Source of the DNA: Enterococcus devriesei
GTDB lineage: Bacteria; Bacillota; Bacilli; Lactobacillales; Enterococcaceae
Assembly (NCBI RefSeq): GCF_001885905.1
Contig: NZ_JXKM01000004.1
Coordinates: forward strand, 1 to 64,000
Length of the DNA stretch: 64,000 nucleotides
Reading direction: 5' to 3'
The notes below the pieces were generated by a model that was given only the letters and a program-made list of their open reading frames with translations, was not told the origin of the DNA and searched no databases. Shown in pieces: positions 53,765 to 62,964 of the stretch. Positions within the stretch are counted from its first letter, which is position 1, and every line of letters starts with the position of its first letter. The position numbers and the translations under genes were made by a program.

Positions 53765-54478
53765 ATGAATCTTTATGAAAGTATTTTTACGCGAAAGTCC
53801 ACTCGTGATTTTACGGCGACACCTTTGAGCGAGTCAAAAATAGACGAGCTACGTGGCTTTATTGAAAATGTTCCCCCACTTTTACCAGATGCTGCGATTT
53901 CTTACAAGATCGTTGGGCCAGAGGGAGTCAAAGGAATGGGCGTACCGAAAGCGCCTCATTATATTTTGATTTCGGCGCCGCCGCAGGTTTTACGCAATAC
54001 TTGTGCGGGCTTTTTATTTCAGCACGCCGAGTTATTTCTATATGCTGAAGGCTATGCGACTCGTTGGTTAGGAATGTTGAAAAGCAAGGAACAGGATAAG
54101 AATTTTGTCATAGGGATGGCTTTTGGCGAGCCAGCAAAACCAGAACACCGCACGATCGAAGAATTTGATCGCAAGCCGCTGACAGAAATAGCTCAAGGAA
54201 ATGATCCTCGGATCGAAGCTGCGCGTTTGGCACCATCCGGCTTGAATGGGCAGCCGTGGTATTTTATTACTGAAAATGAATCGATTCATGTCTATCAAAA
54301 GCAAAAAATCGGCGGAGTGCTTGGTTTAGCTTATAAAATGATGGATCTTGATGTTGGAATCGCCTTGTGTCATTTGGCGGTTGCTAGTGAAGAACTGGGA
54401 CGTTCGTTTCATTTTTCTATCACTGAATCTGCTCCAAAAACACCTGGGGGATTTTTGTATCTGGGTACGGTGAAATAA
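53765..54478 (+). CDS. nitroreductase-family protein
   Basis: A 237-residue flavoprotein of the nitroreductase fold. It has SIFTRKSTRDF at the start and a duplicated FMN-binding pattern ARLAPSGLNGQPW near 155, ending in FLYLGTVK. It probably reduces quinones, nitro-compounds or similar with NAD(P)H. The ribosome site AAGGAG is the last part of the repeat array upstream. Confidence 0.88.
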   Translation: MNLYESIFTRKSTRDFTATPLSESKIDELRGFIENVPPLLPDAAISYKIVGPEGVKGMGVPKAPHYILISAPPQVLRNTCAGFLFQHAELFLYAEGYATRWLGMLKSKEQDKNFVIGMAFGEPAKPEHRTIEEFDRKPLTEIAQGNDPRIEAARLAPSGLNGQPWYFITENESIHVYQKQKIGGVLGLAYKMMDLDVGIALCHLAVASEELGRSFHFSITESAPKTPGGFLYLGTVK

Positions 54479-54505
54479 AAAAGCCTCCAAAAAATTGGAG
54501 GGCTA
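54477..54505 (-). terminator. terminator of beta-propeller gene
   Basis: GCCTCCAA/TTGGAGGGC. The A6 on the left is the T tract for the minus strand. It may serve both convergent genes. Confidence 0.8.
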
Positions 54506-55492
54506 ATCATTTAATAGCTGATTCAAATCTAATTGCAGGACTTCTTTCATTACGAGAGGTGCCTTTTTACGATAAGCAGCAGCGCCACTTTCGAAAAGGG
54601 CGAAAAGTTGATCGCCTTCGACAATGATTTGTTCCAAATAAGGCGGCGTAGTAATGGTTTGTTTTGCTTGTCTTAAATCAGAGAAATCAGTTGTTTTATG
54701 AATATCGAAAACAAAAATTTTTCCGGCTTGCTTGCCCCAAGACTGTGAGAGCAGCAAGAAATTTTTGTAAAAGGTCACGCCTTGAATTTTTTGTGGAATG
54801 GCAAGTGTTCCTGAATCTGACTCCAGCAAGGCAGGTGTTGTATTTCTAGGAGTGGCTAAAAGATTCGTTGCCTCCTTTAAATTGCCTGAATCATCGATTG
54901 GATAACAGACGATTTGCCCCGCTTGCTTCAAAGTAAATAGTGCGACGACAAGATAGCCGTGATCATAGGTCAAAGCTGAAGCGCGAGGCAATTCTTTTAA
55001 CGCGACTTTCTGCTGGTAAACGATCGGTTTTCCATTTCTTTGGTCGTAGGCCTCGATATCTGCTAAGGTGATTGCTGCTACGGCCGCATTTTTCCCTGCG
55101 TTGTTACTGACCCAAATCTTTTGATGATTTGGGTCGTAAGCGAGGCCGCCAACATGAGGCAGGTCAGGCAAGAAGATGGTTTTTATACGAGCGCCGGTTT
55201 CGCGGTCTAAAACATAAATAACCGAATGGTGCTGATGCTGGTGACAGTAGGCTGAGATTAGTAAAAAATCTTCCGTTACCGTTAAACCTTGAGGGGTCAT
55301 GGCTAAGCAACTGTTAGGCAGGTTTGCCAAGTTGATCGTTTGTGCCTTTTTCAGTCCAGGAACGGTATATTTCGGTTCAACTGTCGCAGCAAAAAGAGTA
55401 GGATAAGTCTGCCAAAGCGAGTGACGATTATAAAAAGAGCCCGATAAGAAACGGCGCATCCAGCTCATTAAGTTAGAAAGAATTTTTTTCAC
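54503..55492 (-). CDS. beta-propeller protein of unknown function
   Basis: A 329-residue protein with repeated blade-like segments (LSAYCHQHQHHSVIYVLDRETGARIKTIFLPD; VGGLAYDPNHQKIWVSNN; ALTYDHGYLVVALF). These recall YncE/SMP-30-like six- or seven-bladed propellers. No clear signal peptide, although the N-terminus is basic and partly hydrophobic. The GTG start at 55492 has GGAGG 8 bases upstream. The longer frame to 55651 is rejected because it crosses the trp promoter and has no site. Confidence 0.65.
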   Translation of the reverse strand: MKKILSNLMSWMRRFLSGSFYNRHSLWQTYPTLFAATVEPKYTVPGLKKAQTINLANLPNSCLAMTPQGLTVTEDFLLISAYCHQHQHHSVIYVLDRETGARIKTIFLPDLPHVGGLAYDPNHQKIWVSNNAGKNAAVAAITLADIEAYDQRNGKPIVYQQKVALKELPRASALTYDHGYLVVALFTLKQAGQIVCYPIDDSGNLKEATNLLATPRNTTPALLESDSGTLAIPQKIQGVTFYKNFLLLSQSWGKQAGKIFVFDIHKTTDFSDLRQAKQTITTPPYLEQIIVEGDQLFALFESGAAAYRKKAPLVMKEVLQLDLNQLLND

Positions 55493-55585
55493 CGATTTCG
55501 CCTCCAATAGGTTTATTTTAGCAAGTTCTAAGGATTTGGGACAGTCAGAGGATTTCAAAATAATGGATTTTTTTGAAAAAAACCA

Positions 55586-55614
55586 TTGACAAGTCGAAAA
55601 AAAACCAGTAGTAT
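55586..55614 (+). promoter_or_regulatory. trp operon promoter
   Basis: TTGACA (55586-55591), a 17-bp spacer and TAGTAT (55609-55614), about 20-30 bases before the first T-box. No promoter of similar quality precedes the second T-box. Confidence 0.8.
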
Positions 55615-55629
55615 TCAAAAAAATAAGTG

Positions 55630-55890
55630 TCGAACAAAAGAGAAGTAACATGGATGAGCCTTTTCAGAGAGCTGATGGTGCTGTGAATCAGTAGGGAGAT
55701 CGATGCGAATGGACTTTTGGACAGAAGTTTTGAAGAATTAGTAGGAACTTCCGGGAACTCCCGTTATAGAGTAAGGTCGTTGTTGGACGACTGAGAGAGA
55801 AATGCCTTTTATTCAGGCATACCATTGAGGTGGCACCGTGGATTATCCGCCCTCAAACCAAAGCTTATTTTGGTTTGAGGGCTTTTTTTT
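55630..55890 (+). ncRNA. T-box riboswitch 1 (tryptophan specifier UGG)
   Basis: Stem I contains the GAGAAG and CAGAGAG elements and the specifier loop GCGAA-TGG-ACTT, with TGG at 55710-55712. The T-box sequence GAGGTGGCACCG is at 55828-55838. The terminator stem CCCTCAAACCAAA/TTTGGTTTGAGGG (55850-55881) is followed by T8. Uncharged tRNA-Trp should favour the antiterminator and allow readthrough. Confidence 0.93.
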
Positions 55891-55895
55891 TGCGA

Positions 55896-55929
55896 GTTCC
55901 ACTGCGTGTTTTCAACACGCTAACTGGAA
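55896..55929 (+). other. hairpin between the two T-boxes
   Basis: TTCCA..GCGTGTT-TTC-AACACGC..TGGAA: a stem of 7 bp extended by 5 bp beyond an internal loop. It may be the base of the second leader or a spacer element. Confidence 0.5.
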
Positions 55930-55984
55930 TCGTATGCGTACGAAGATGAAAAATTTTTTATTACTAAACACAACTTAAATCATA

Positions 55985-56232
55985 AACAAGAGAAGTAGCT
56001 GGAAACGAAGGAATTACAGAAAGTTTCGGTTGATGAGAAGAAACATTCTTTTCTCCAGTGAATGGACTTGTTGGAGCGTTCTTGAACAATAGTAGGGAAC
56101 GACGGGAGCTCCCGTTATAGAGTACGATCGTTGTTGGACGATTAGAGTGCTGTCAGCGTGACAGTAAAAGAGGTGGTACCGTGCTATTTGCGCCCTCAGA
56201 CCAAAGTTTATTTGGTTTGAGGGCTTTTTTTG
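55985..56232 (+). ncRNA. T-box riboswitch 2 (tryptophan specifier UGG)
   Basis: The second T-box has specifier loop GTGAA-TGG-ACTT (TGG at 56063-56065), T-box sequence GAGGTGGTACCG at about 56170-56182, and terminator GCCCTCAGACCAAA/TTTGGTTTGAGGGC (56192-56224) plus T7. Its terminator arms are almost the same as those of T-box 1, suggesting duplication. It lies 40 bases before trpE, so RNA polymerase must pass two tRNA-Trp checkpoints. Confidence 0.93.
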
Positions 56233-56271
56233 TTTTTTTAAGTCGCTATTTCGAGAAAGAGGAGTCCAGTT

Positions 56272-57618
56272 ATGAAAAAAATAAAGCAATTTACTGAGTT
56301 AGAATTAACACCGATTGATCTTTATTACCGGTTGAAAGATCACGGGACCTGTTTATTTGAACGTCATTCTGAGTCTGTCGACTACAGCATTATCGCTTTT
56401 GATCCGGTTGAAAGGCTAGGCTTTCAGGACAATCATTTTCAAATTGGTCAGCGCAGCTATCCTTGTTCCGACCCTTTGAAGGAGTTGGAATCCTATGTGT
56501 TGAAAGAAGAGGATGGATTGGACCTACCTTTTCAGGGTGGGGCCTTGGGCTATGTTGGCTATGATGTAGCGGCGTGTTACGAGGAGATTGGCACGATTCC
56601 AAAAGATGAATTGGAAATACCGGATATGCAATTTTATTTATACGAGACCTTTGTCGTATATGAAGCACCAACTAAGGCGATTACTCTTGTCGTCGGAAAT
56701 ACTTATAGTCAAACGTCAGAAGTGGAATTGGAGAAACGGTTGGAAAAGTTGGAAGCACAACTGAAACGGCCGGTTCTTTTACCAGAAATTCAGCCCCAGC
56801 CGCTAAATTTTACCAGCAATTTTTCTCAACAAGGTTATGAAGCGATAGTCAATCGTGCGAAGGAGAAAATCGTGGCTGGAGATGTTTTTCAAGTGGTTCC
56901 TTCCCAACGCTTATCGGCGGACTTTTCAGGTGACGCGTTTAATTATTATCGACAATTAAGAACAAGCAATCCTTCAGCTTATTGTTACTTTTTAGACTTT
57001 CCCGAGGTTCAAGTAATCGGGAGTTCGCCAGAAAGCTTAGTTACGGTAGCGGAAGAATTGGTCACGACCAATCCGATTGCCGGTACAAGAAAACGGGGGA
57101 CTGATCAAGCAGAAGATCAACGGTTGGCGGAAGAATTACAAAACGATCCGAAAGAAGTGGCGGAACATCGAATGCTAGTCGATCTTGGTCGCAACGATCT
57201 GGGGAAAGTCGCCGTTAGAGGCTCAGTGACTGTCCCAACTTATTTAACGATTGAACGTTATCGCTTTGTGATGCATCTCGTCTCGGTAGTAACGGGGAAA
57301 TTGCAGCCCGACAAGCGGGCGATGGATGCTTTAAAAGCCACCTTACCTGCTGGAACTGTCAGCGGTGCACCGAAAATCCGAGCAATGACACGGATTTATC
57401 AATGGGAGCCCGTGAAGCGTTCGATTTATGCCGGAGCGATCGGTTTTTTAGGCCAGGATGACCAAGCCGATTTCGCAATCGCGATTCGAACGATGGTGAT
57501 TCAAGGCGGCAAGGCCCATGTGCAGGCCGGAGCGGGGATCGTCTATGATTCTGATCCTACTAGCGAATATTTTGAAACGTTACAAAAAGCGAAAGCGTTA
57601 ATGGAGGTGAGTCAATGA
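56272..57618 (+). CDS. trpE: anthranilate synthase component I
   Basis: A 448-residue enzyme making anthranilate from chorismate and ammonia or glutamine nitrogen with TrpG. Motifs include FQVVPSQRL, NPIAGTRKRG, EHRMLVDLGRND and AGTVSGAPKIRAM. Feedback inhibition by tryptophan is usual; the N-terminal ELELTPIDLYYRL region lies where the family has its inhibitor site. AAAGAGGAG precedes the ATG. It overlaps trpG by 4 bp (ATGA). Confidence 0.97.
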   Translation: MKKIKQFTELELTPIDLYYRLKDHGTCLFERHSESVDYSIIAFDPVERLGFQDNHFQIGQRSYPCSDPLKELESYVLKEEDGLDLPFQGGALGYVGYDVAACYEEIGTIPKDELEIPDMQFYLYETFVVYEAPTKAITLVVGNTYSQTSEVELEKRLEKLEAQLKRPVLLPEIQPQPLNFTSNFSQQGYEAIVNRAKEKIVAGDVFQVVPSQRLSADFSGDAFNYYRQLRTSNPSAYCYFLDFPEVQVIGSSPESLVTVAEELVTTNPIAGTRKRGTDQAEDQRLAEELQNDPKEVAEHRMLVDLGRNDLGKVAVRGSVTVPTYLTIERYRFVMHLVSVVTGKLQPDKRAMDALKATLPAGTVSGAPKIRAMTRIYQWEPVKRSIYAGAIGFLGQDDQADFAIAIRTMVIQGGKAHVQAGAGIVYDSDPTSEYFETLQKAKALMEVSQ

Positions 57619-58163
57619 TTTTATTAGTCGATAATTATGATTCCTTTACCTATAATTTGCTGCAATTATTACCGGCAAATGTTCAAATTTTAAGAAATGA
57701 TGATCCAGCTTTGTTTTCAGCGGCGGAAGCGGCCACGGCGATCGTCCTTTCACCGGGACCTGGCAGACCGTCCGAAGCAGGCAAGATCGAACTGCTAATT
57801 CGCCGCTACTATCGTGAGAAACCAATCTTAGGGATTTGCTTAGGACACCAAGCGATTGGTGAAGTCTTCGGTGGGAAAATTGTTTCGGCACCGGTAATCA
57901 TGCATGGTAAGCAGTCCTATTTGCAGAATGGAACTAGGCAGTCAGTGATGCGCTATCATTCATTAGCGATTGCGGCGGAGGATTTTCCGGCTGATTTGGA
58001 AATAACCGCCAAAGCAGATGGTGTGATCATGGCGATCCGGCATAAACGTTATCCAGTCTTTGGCTTACAATTTCATCCAGAATCAATTGGTACTGACAAT
58101 GGCGCCAGTTACCTTAAAGAATTTCTACAGAAAGCAGGGAAGCAAGATGCAGCAATTATTTGA
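57615..58163 (+). CDS. trpG: anthranilate synthase component II (glutamine amidotransferase)
   Basis: A 182-residue class I amidotransferase supplying ammonia to TrpE. It starts ILLVDNYDSFTYNLLQ, has the nucleophile C75 in GICLGHQA, and FHPES near the end for the His-Glu pair. It overlaps trpE by 4 bp and trpD by 17 bp. Confidence 0.96.
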   Translation: MILLVDNYDSFTYNLLQLLPANVQILRNDDPALFSAAEAATAIVLSPGPGRPSEAGKIELLIRRYYREKPILGICLGHQAIGEVFGGKIVSAPVIMHGKQSYLQNGTRQSVMRYHSLAIAAEDFPADLEITAKADGVIMAIRHKRYPVFGLQFHPESIGTDNGASYLKEFLQKAGKQDAAII

Positions 58164-59160
58164 AAAAATTTATCGCGGAAATGATTTATCGATTGAAGAG
58201 ATGCAACAAGTTGGTCGAGGAATTTTTGAAGGGAAATTAACTGATAGCCAGATCAGCGCTTTACTGGTGGGCTTGAAAGTAAAAGGTGTAGCCGCGGATG
58301 AACTAACAGGTCTTGCGCAAGTCATGCAAGGCAAAGGCACACCGATGTTAACGGCGCCCACGGGTGTGATGGATAATTGCGGCACCGGCGGCGATCATTC
58401 CATGAGCTTCAATATTAGTACGACGGCGGCTTTTGTGTTAGCCGGCGGTGGTATTCCAATGGCAAAGCATGGCAATCGCAGTATTTCCAGTAAATCAGGC
58501 AGCGCGGACGTGCTGGAGGCATTGGGGATTTCGTTGATTGCTACTCCTAAAAAAATTGATTATCTATTGCAAGAAGCGGGGATTGCGTTTCTTTTCGCGC
58601 CAACGCTGCATCCAGCGATGGGAGCGGTGATGAATATTCGTAAGGAATTAGCGACCCCAACAATTTTTAATTTGTTAGGTCCAATCATCAACCCTTATCC
58701 TTTGGAACATCAATTGATGGGCACTTACGCTGGCGATTCGCTAGTCGAATCGGCGAAAACCTTAGGGCAACTTGGCCGAAAACGCGCCATTGTCGTTCAT
58801 GGGCACGGCGGGATGGATGAGGCTAATTTGGCCGGCACGACCCGTTGCGCGATCTATCAAAAGGGTTCCGTCGAAGAATTTTCTTTTGATCCAGAGGAAG
58901 TCGGCTTCAAAAAGGTTCCGTTAGCCGCTATCGTCGGTGGTACCGTCGAAAAAAATAAAGATATCTTACTTTCGGTGATGCGAGGGGTTCCATCAGCTTA
59001 TTATGAAACAGTGCTATTGAATGCCGGCTTAGGCTTCTTAGCCAGCGGCCGCGTGTCTAATTTAAAAGCAGGCATCGCTGAGGCGGAGCAATCCATTTTA
59101 TCAGGGGCCGCTTATGATCGGCTGCAACAATTGATTACGAAACAAAAGGAGGTTGCCTAA
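58147..59160 (+). CDS. trpD: anthranilate phosphoribosyltransferase
   Basis: A 337-residue enzyme joining anthranilate to PRPP. Motifs are DNCGTGGDHSMSFNIST, KHGNRSISSKSGSADVLEALG and HGHGGMDE. ATG 58147 gives the usual length; the longer frame from 58060 lies inside trpG. Its end carries AAAGGAGG for trpC. Confidence 0.96.
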   Translation: MQQLFEKIYRGNDLSIEEMQQVGRGIFEGKLTDSQISALLVGLKVKGVAADELTGLAQVMQGKGTPMLTAPTGVMDNCGTGGDHSMSFNISTTAAFVLAGGGIPMAKHGNRSISSKSGSADVLEALGISLIATPKKIDYLLQEAGIAFLFAPTLHPAMGAVMNIRKELATPTIFNLLGPIINPYPLEHQLMGTYAGDSLVESAKTLGQLGRKRAIVVHGHGGMDEANLAGTTRCAIYQKGSVEEFSFDPEEVGFKKVPLAAIVGGTVEKNKDILLSVMRGVPSAYYETVLLNAGLGFLASGRVSNLKAGIAEAEQSILSGAAYDRLQQLITKQKEVA

Positions 59161-59919
59161 TTGGATTTTTTAACGAAGATTTTACAGGAAAAACAAAAGG
59201 AAGTGGAAAATTTAGCGACCGTTCAAGCTGTACCAGAAATTATGCGACCCTCTTTTCAGCAAACCGTCAAAGAACATCCTGAAAAAATGCATGTGATCGG
59301 CGAAATTAAAAGAGCGTCTCCTTCTAAAGGTGACATCAATCAAGCAGTCGATATTTTGCAGCAAGCGAAAGACTACGAAAAAGCGGGTGTCAGCGCCATC
59401 TCAGTCTTAACTGATCCGGTCTTTTTCAAAGGACAAATCAGTGACTTGGCGGCAGTTGCACAAGTTGTGAAGGTCCCGCTGTTGTGTAAAGATTTCATCA
59501 TTGATGAGCGACAGTTAGATCGAGCCAAACAGGCAGGTGCCAGTATCGTTTTACTGATCATCGCGGCATTATCATCTCAACGCTTAGCAGAACTATACCA
59601 TTATGCTAAAGCTTTAGATTTGGAAGTTTTAGTTGAGGTCCATGACGCGGAGGAATTGAAGCAGGCTCAGAAAATTGGCGCCAAGATCATCGGTATCAAT
59701 AATCGCAATTTGAAAACCTTTGAGGTTACGATCCAAACGAGTCTCGATTTGGCTCAGCCAGCAAGTGACACGATTTATATTAGCGAGTCCGGTTTTAAGG
59801 CGGCTGAGGACGTAGAAAAAATCAAAACAACCTATCAAGGGATTCTGGTGGGGGAAACCTTGATGACAGCCGCTGATCCAGCTCATAAAATCGACGAATT
59901 GCAGGTGAAACGGGAATGA
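59161..59919 (+). CDS. trpC: indole-3-glycerol phosphate synthase
   Basis: A 252-residue TIM-barrel enzyme closing the indole ring. It has VIGEIKRASPSKGDI, VLTDPVFFKG, LLCKDFIID, GINNRNLKTFEV and ISESGFKAAED. It starts at TTG 59161, 8 bases after AAGGAGG and right after the trpD stop. It overlaps trpF by 4 bp. Confidence 0.96.
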   Translation: MDFLTKILQEKQKEVENLATVQAVPEIMRPSFQQTVKEHPEKMHVIGEIKRASPSKGDINQAVDILQQAKDYEKAGVSAISVLTDPVFFKGQISDLAAVAQVVKVPLLCKDFIIDERQLDRAKQAGASIVLLIIAALSSQRLAELYHYAKALDLEVLVEVHDAEELKQAQKIGAKIIGINNRNLKTFEVTIQTSLDLAQPASDTIYISESGFKAAEDVEKIKTTYQGILVGETLMTAADPAHKIDELQVKRE

Positions 59920-60530
59920 CTCAAATCAAGATTTGCGGATTGAAAAATTTCGCAGCGATTGAGGCCGCTGTTGAAGGCGGCGCCAACTATCTTGGATTTG
60001 TTTTTGCTGAGAGCCCCCGGCAAGTAACGGCGGAAAACGTTCGACGTTTAACTAGCGGAATTCCTAAAGAAGTAAAGAAGGTAGGTGTTTTTGTCTCACC
60101 AACTCAAGCCGAAGTCGAGGAAACCGCAGAAATTGCCGGTTTAGACCTGATCCAGTTACACGGGCAAACAAACTTAATTAAATTAGCTTATCCGATTATT
60201 CGGGCCTTCAGTATCCAAGATCAGGATTCTTCCTATTTTTATCAGTACCCACATCTATTATTAGATGCGCCGCCAGCTAAATTAATGGGTGGAAATGGCC
60301 GAACCTTTGATTGGCAGCAGGTCGATCAACGGCATTTACCAAAGGAAAAACTTTGGTTGGCTGGTGGATTAAATGCGGAGAATGTCGCCGAAGCGATCCG
60401 TTTTTTCCAGCCCCAAGTCGTCGATGTCTCAAGCGGGGTAGAAACAGCCGGCGAAAAAGACCCAGAAAAGATCAAGGCATTCTGCCAGGCAGTGAAAGCA
60501 GCAGATAATGAAGATAGGAAAAACAAGTGA
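59916..60530 (+). CDS. trpF: phosphoribosylanthranilate isomerase
   Basis: A 204-residue TIM-barrel isomerase. It has IKICGLKN with the catalytic Cys, YLGFVFAESPRQVT, LIQLHGQ, LLDAPPAK (in place of the more usual LLD-T), WLAGGLNAENV and VDVSSGVE. It is the last tightly coupled gene of the first trp block; a 300-bp repeat-containing gap separates it from trpB. Confidence 0.95.
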   Translation: MTQIKICGLKNFAAIEAAVEGGANYLGFVFAESPRQVTAENVRRLTSGIPKEVKKVGVFVSPTQAEVEETAEIAGLDLIQLHGQTNLIKLAYPIIRAFSIQDQDSSYFYQYPHLLLDAPPAKLMGGNGRTFDWQQVDQRHLPKEKLWLAGGLNAENVAEAIRFFQPQVVDVSSGVETAGEKDPEKIKAFCQAVKAADNEDRKNK

Positions 60531-60818
60531 TAGAAACGAATAAAGATTTCAGTTCCTCTTTTCCCAGCACAGCATGTTGAGAGAAAATCAATAAAATTTA
60601 TTCAAACAAGAGTAAGTAAAGTTTAGAGGAATGACATACGGCATGAGAAAAGAACTCATTTTTCACTTTATGAAAAATGAATCTATTAAAACGAATAAGG
60701 ATTTCAGTTCCTCTTTTCCCAGCGTATCACGCTGAAAGAAGATAAAAAAAATTATACAAATTAAAGTAAGAAAAGTTTAGAGGAATGACATACGTAGTGA
60801 AAATCATGAATATGAACG
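60531..60818 (+). repeat. two diverged copies of the structured repeat inside the trp operon
   Basis: Copy A starts near 60533 and copy B near 60686, about 155 bp apart. Both have the box AAACGAATAA(A/G)GAT and stem P1: TCA-G-TTCCTCT with AGAGGAA-TGA (A: 60549-60559/60625-60634; B: 60704-60714/60779-60788). A has the box ATACGGCATGAGAA and hairpin P2, TCATTTTTCA-CTTTA-TGAAAAATGA (60656-60680). Each also has a small hairpin: CAGCA/TGTTG in A and CAGCG/CGCTG in B (60720-60734), differing by compensation. P1 and P2 match the 53-kb array in form but not in sequence. Confidence 0.8.
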
Positions 60819-60830
60819 AGGAGTGATCAC

Positions 60831-62024
60831 ATGTACCAACAACCAAATGAGGCGGGTTTTTATGGTGAATTTGGCGGGAAGTTTGTCCCGGAAACATTGA
60901 TGTACGCTGTCCAAGAGTTAGAGGAAACCTATGAAGCCTCAAAACAAGACGAGGTTTTTCAAAGAGAATTGGCTTACTATTTAAAACAATATGTGGGACG
61001 GGAAAATCCTTTGTATTTCGCGGAGCGTTTGACCAACGAGCTTGGCGGGGCAAAAATCTATTTAAAACGCGAGGATTTGAATCATACAGGGGCTCATAAA
61101 ATCAATAATGCGTTAGGGCAAGTCTTGCTAGCCAAAAAGATGGGCAAAAACAAGGTCGTTGCGGAAACCGGCGCTGGCCAGCATGGAGTGGCAACTGCCA
61201 CCGCCGCAGCCCTTTTCGGGATGGAATGTATCGTCTTTATGGGGGAAGTCGATGTGAAGCGACAAGCTTTAAATGTTTTTCGTATGGAGCTTTTAGGGGC
61301 GAAGGTGGAAAGCGTGACTTCCGGTAGTAAAACGTTGAAGGATGCCGTAAATGAAGCGTTACGCTACTGGGTGGCAACAGTTGAAGATACACATTATGTG
61401 ATGGGCTCTGTTTTAGGACCACATCCCTTTCCAGAGATCGTGCGGGATTATCAAAGTGTGATTGGGATCGAGGCTCGCAAACAGATTCTTGCAGCGGAAG
61501 GTCGGTTGCCTGATTTAGTAATGGCATGTGTCGGTGGCGGAAGCAATGCGATGGGGATGTTTTATCCGTTTATTGAAGATACGGATGTTCGTTTGCTGGG
61601 TGTGGAGGCATCTGGGCATGGCTTGGACACGGAGGAACACGCGGCTTCTATCAACAAGGGGAGTGTCGGCATTTTACACGGGGCAAAGATGCATCTGTTG
61701 CAAGATGATGACGGCCAAGTTTTAGAAGCCTTCTCCATCTCAGCTGGCTTGGATTATCCGGGGATCGGGCCGGAGCATTCTTTCTTACATGAGATTGGGC
61801 GGGCGGAATATGCTGCGATTAATGATGAAGAAGCAGTAGAAGCGTTTCATTTTCTATCACGTATGGAAGGAATCATTCCAGCATTGGAAAGTTCTCATGC
61901 GCTGGCACAAGTAATCAAAATCGCGCCAACTATGACTAAAGACCAAATCATCGTCATGAATCTTTCTGGCCGCGGGGACAAGGATGTCCAACAAATCAAA
62001 GAACGAATGGAGGCAGAAAAATGA
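60831..62024 (+). CDS. trpB: tryptophan synthase beta chain
   Basis: A 397-residue PLP enzyme joining indole and serine to tryptophan. [13 protein letters not shown] is at the start, the PLP lysine K90 is in HTGAHKINN, and [13 protein letters not shown] holds the phosphate loop. GAGGAG precedes the ATG. It overlaps trpA by 4 bp. Expression may be uncoupled from trpF by the repeats upstream. Confidence 0.97.
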   Translation: MYQQPNEAGFYGEFGGKFVPETLMYAVQELEETYEASKQDEVFQRELAYYLKQYVGRENPLYFAERLTNELGGAKIYLKREDLNHTGAHKINNALGQVLLAKKMGKNKVVAETGAGQHGVATATAAALFGMECIVFMGEVDVKRQALNVFRMELLGAKVESVTSGSKTLKDAVNEALRYWVATVEDTHYVMGSVLGPHPFPEIVRDYQSVIGIEARKQILAAEGRLPDLVMACVGGGSNAMGMFYPFIEDTDVRLLGVEASGHGLDTEEHAASINKGSVGILHGAKMHLLQDDDGQVLEAFSISAGLDYPGIGPEHSFLHEIGRAEYAAINDEEAVEAFHFLSRMEGIIPALESSHALAQVIKIAPTMTKDQIIVMNLSGRGDKDVQQIKERMEAEK

Positions 62025-62773
62025 AACCTTTGACCAAAACATTAACTGAAAAAGCGCAGACGGAAAAATTATTCGTACCTTATATCATGGCGGGAGCGCA
62101 AGGCTTGGACAATTTGCCAGAAGAAATTGCGATGCTGGTGGAACAAGGTGCGGCGGCTATTGAGTTAGGTGTGCCTTTTTCTGATCCGGTAGCAGACGGG
62201 CCGACGATCCAAGCGGCTGGATTACGAGCGTTTGAGCATCAGGTTACATTAAAAAAACTGATTGCTGTCCTACAAGAAATTGATTCGGCGGTTCCTTTGA
62301 TCTTGATGGGTTACAGCAATTCCTTTTTCCATTATGGCATCAAACAATTAGTGGAAGAGCTAGCAGGAACCGACGTGCAAGGCTTGATTATTCCCGATCT
62401 GCCTTATGAACACCGAGATTTGGCGGTGCCGGAGCTGGGAGATATCGCGTTATTGCAACTGGTATCTTTAACTAGTCCGCAAGAACGGATTCAACAGCTG
62501 GTGGCTGAGGCAGAGGGCTTCATTTATGCAGTAACAGTTAACGGCATCACCGGGACGGATCAAAACTTCAGACAGGATTTATTGGATCATTTAGCGCAAG
62601 TGAAGGCGGTCAGTAAAATTCCCGTCTTGGCTGGATTCGGCATCTCAAGGAAAGAGCACGTCGAAAACTTCCAGCAAGTTTGTGACGGTGTCGTGATTGG
62701 GTCGAAGATTGTTCAATCATTACAAGAAAATGGGACGAAAAAAACAGGAGAGTTGATTGCACAAATTATTTAG
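62021..62773 (+). CDS. trpA: tryptophan synthase alpha chain
   Basis: A 250-residue TIM-barrel lyase releasing indole to TrpB. It has [17 protein letters not shown] with the catalytic Glu and Asp, [10 protein letters not shown], and [12 protein letters not shown]. Last gene of the operon. No convincing rho-independent terminator follows before the SPFH gene. Confidence 0.96.
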   Translation: MKPLTKTLTEKAQTEKLFVPYIMAGAQGLDNLPEEIAMLVEQGAAAIELGVPFSDPVADGPTIQAAGLRAFEHQVTLKKLIAVLQEIDSAVPLILMGYSNSFFHYGIKQLVEELAGTDVQGLIIPDLPYEHRDLAVPELGDIALLQLVSLTSPQERIQQLVAEAEGFIYAVTVNGITGTDQNFRQDLLDHLAQVKAVSKIPVLAGFGISRKEHVENFQQVCDGVVIGSKIVQSLQENGTKKTGELIAQII

Positions 62774-62964
62774 CATGAAAAATGAAGGTCGTCTCTTTTT
62801 TTCAAGGGTTTTGAAAAATAAAAGCGAACTGCTATTGTGTTTTGTTTCACGTTATTTTAAAATCTGTCTATAACAGAAATGGTCAGCATTTCGCCATCTC
62901 TTAAAATGATCAATCACATAAGATTGTTTCTTGTGATTAGAATAGAGGATTAAAGGGGTACAGA
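62774..62964. other. intergenic region trpA to SPFH gene
   Basis: About 190 bp without an ORF. AGGGGT precedes the next start. No strong hairpin is seen. Confidence 0.4.

Noticed and set aside
55493-55651. N-terminal extension of the beta-propeller protein
   Set aside because: It would cross the trp promoter on the other strand and has no ribosome site, while a GTG with a well-spaced GGAGG gives a good start at 55492.
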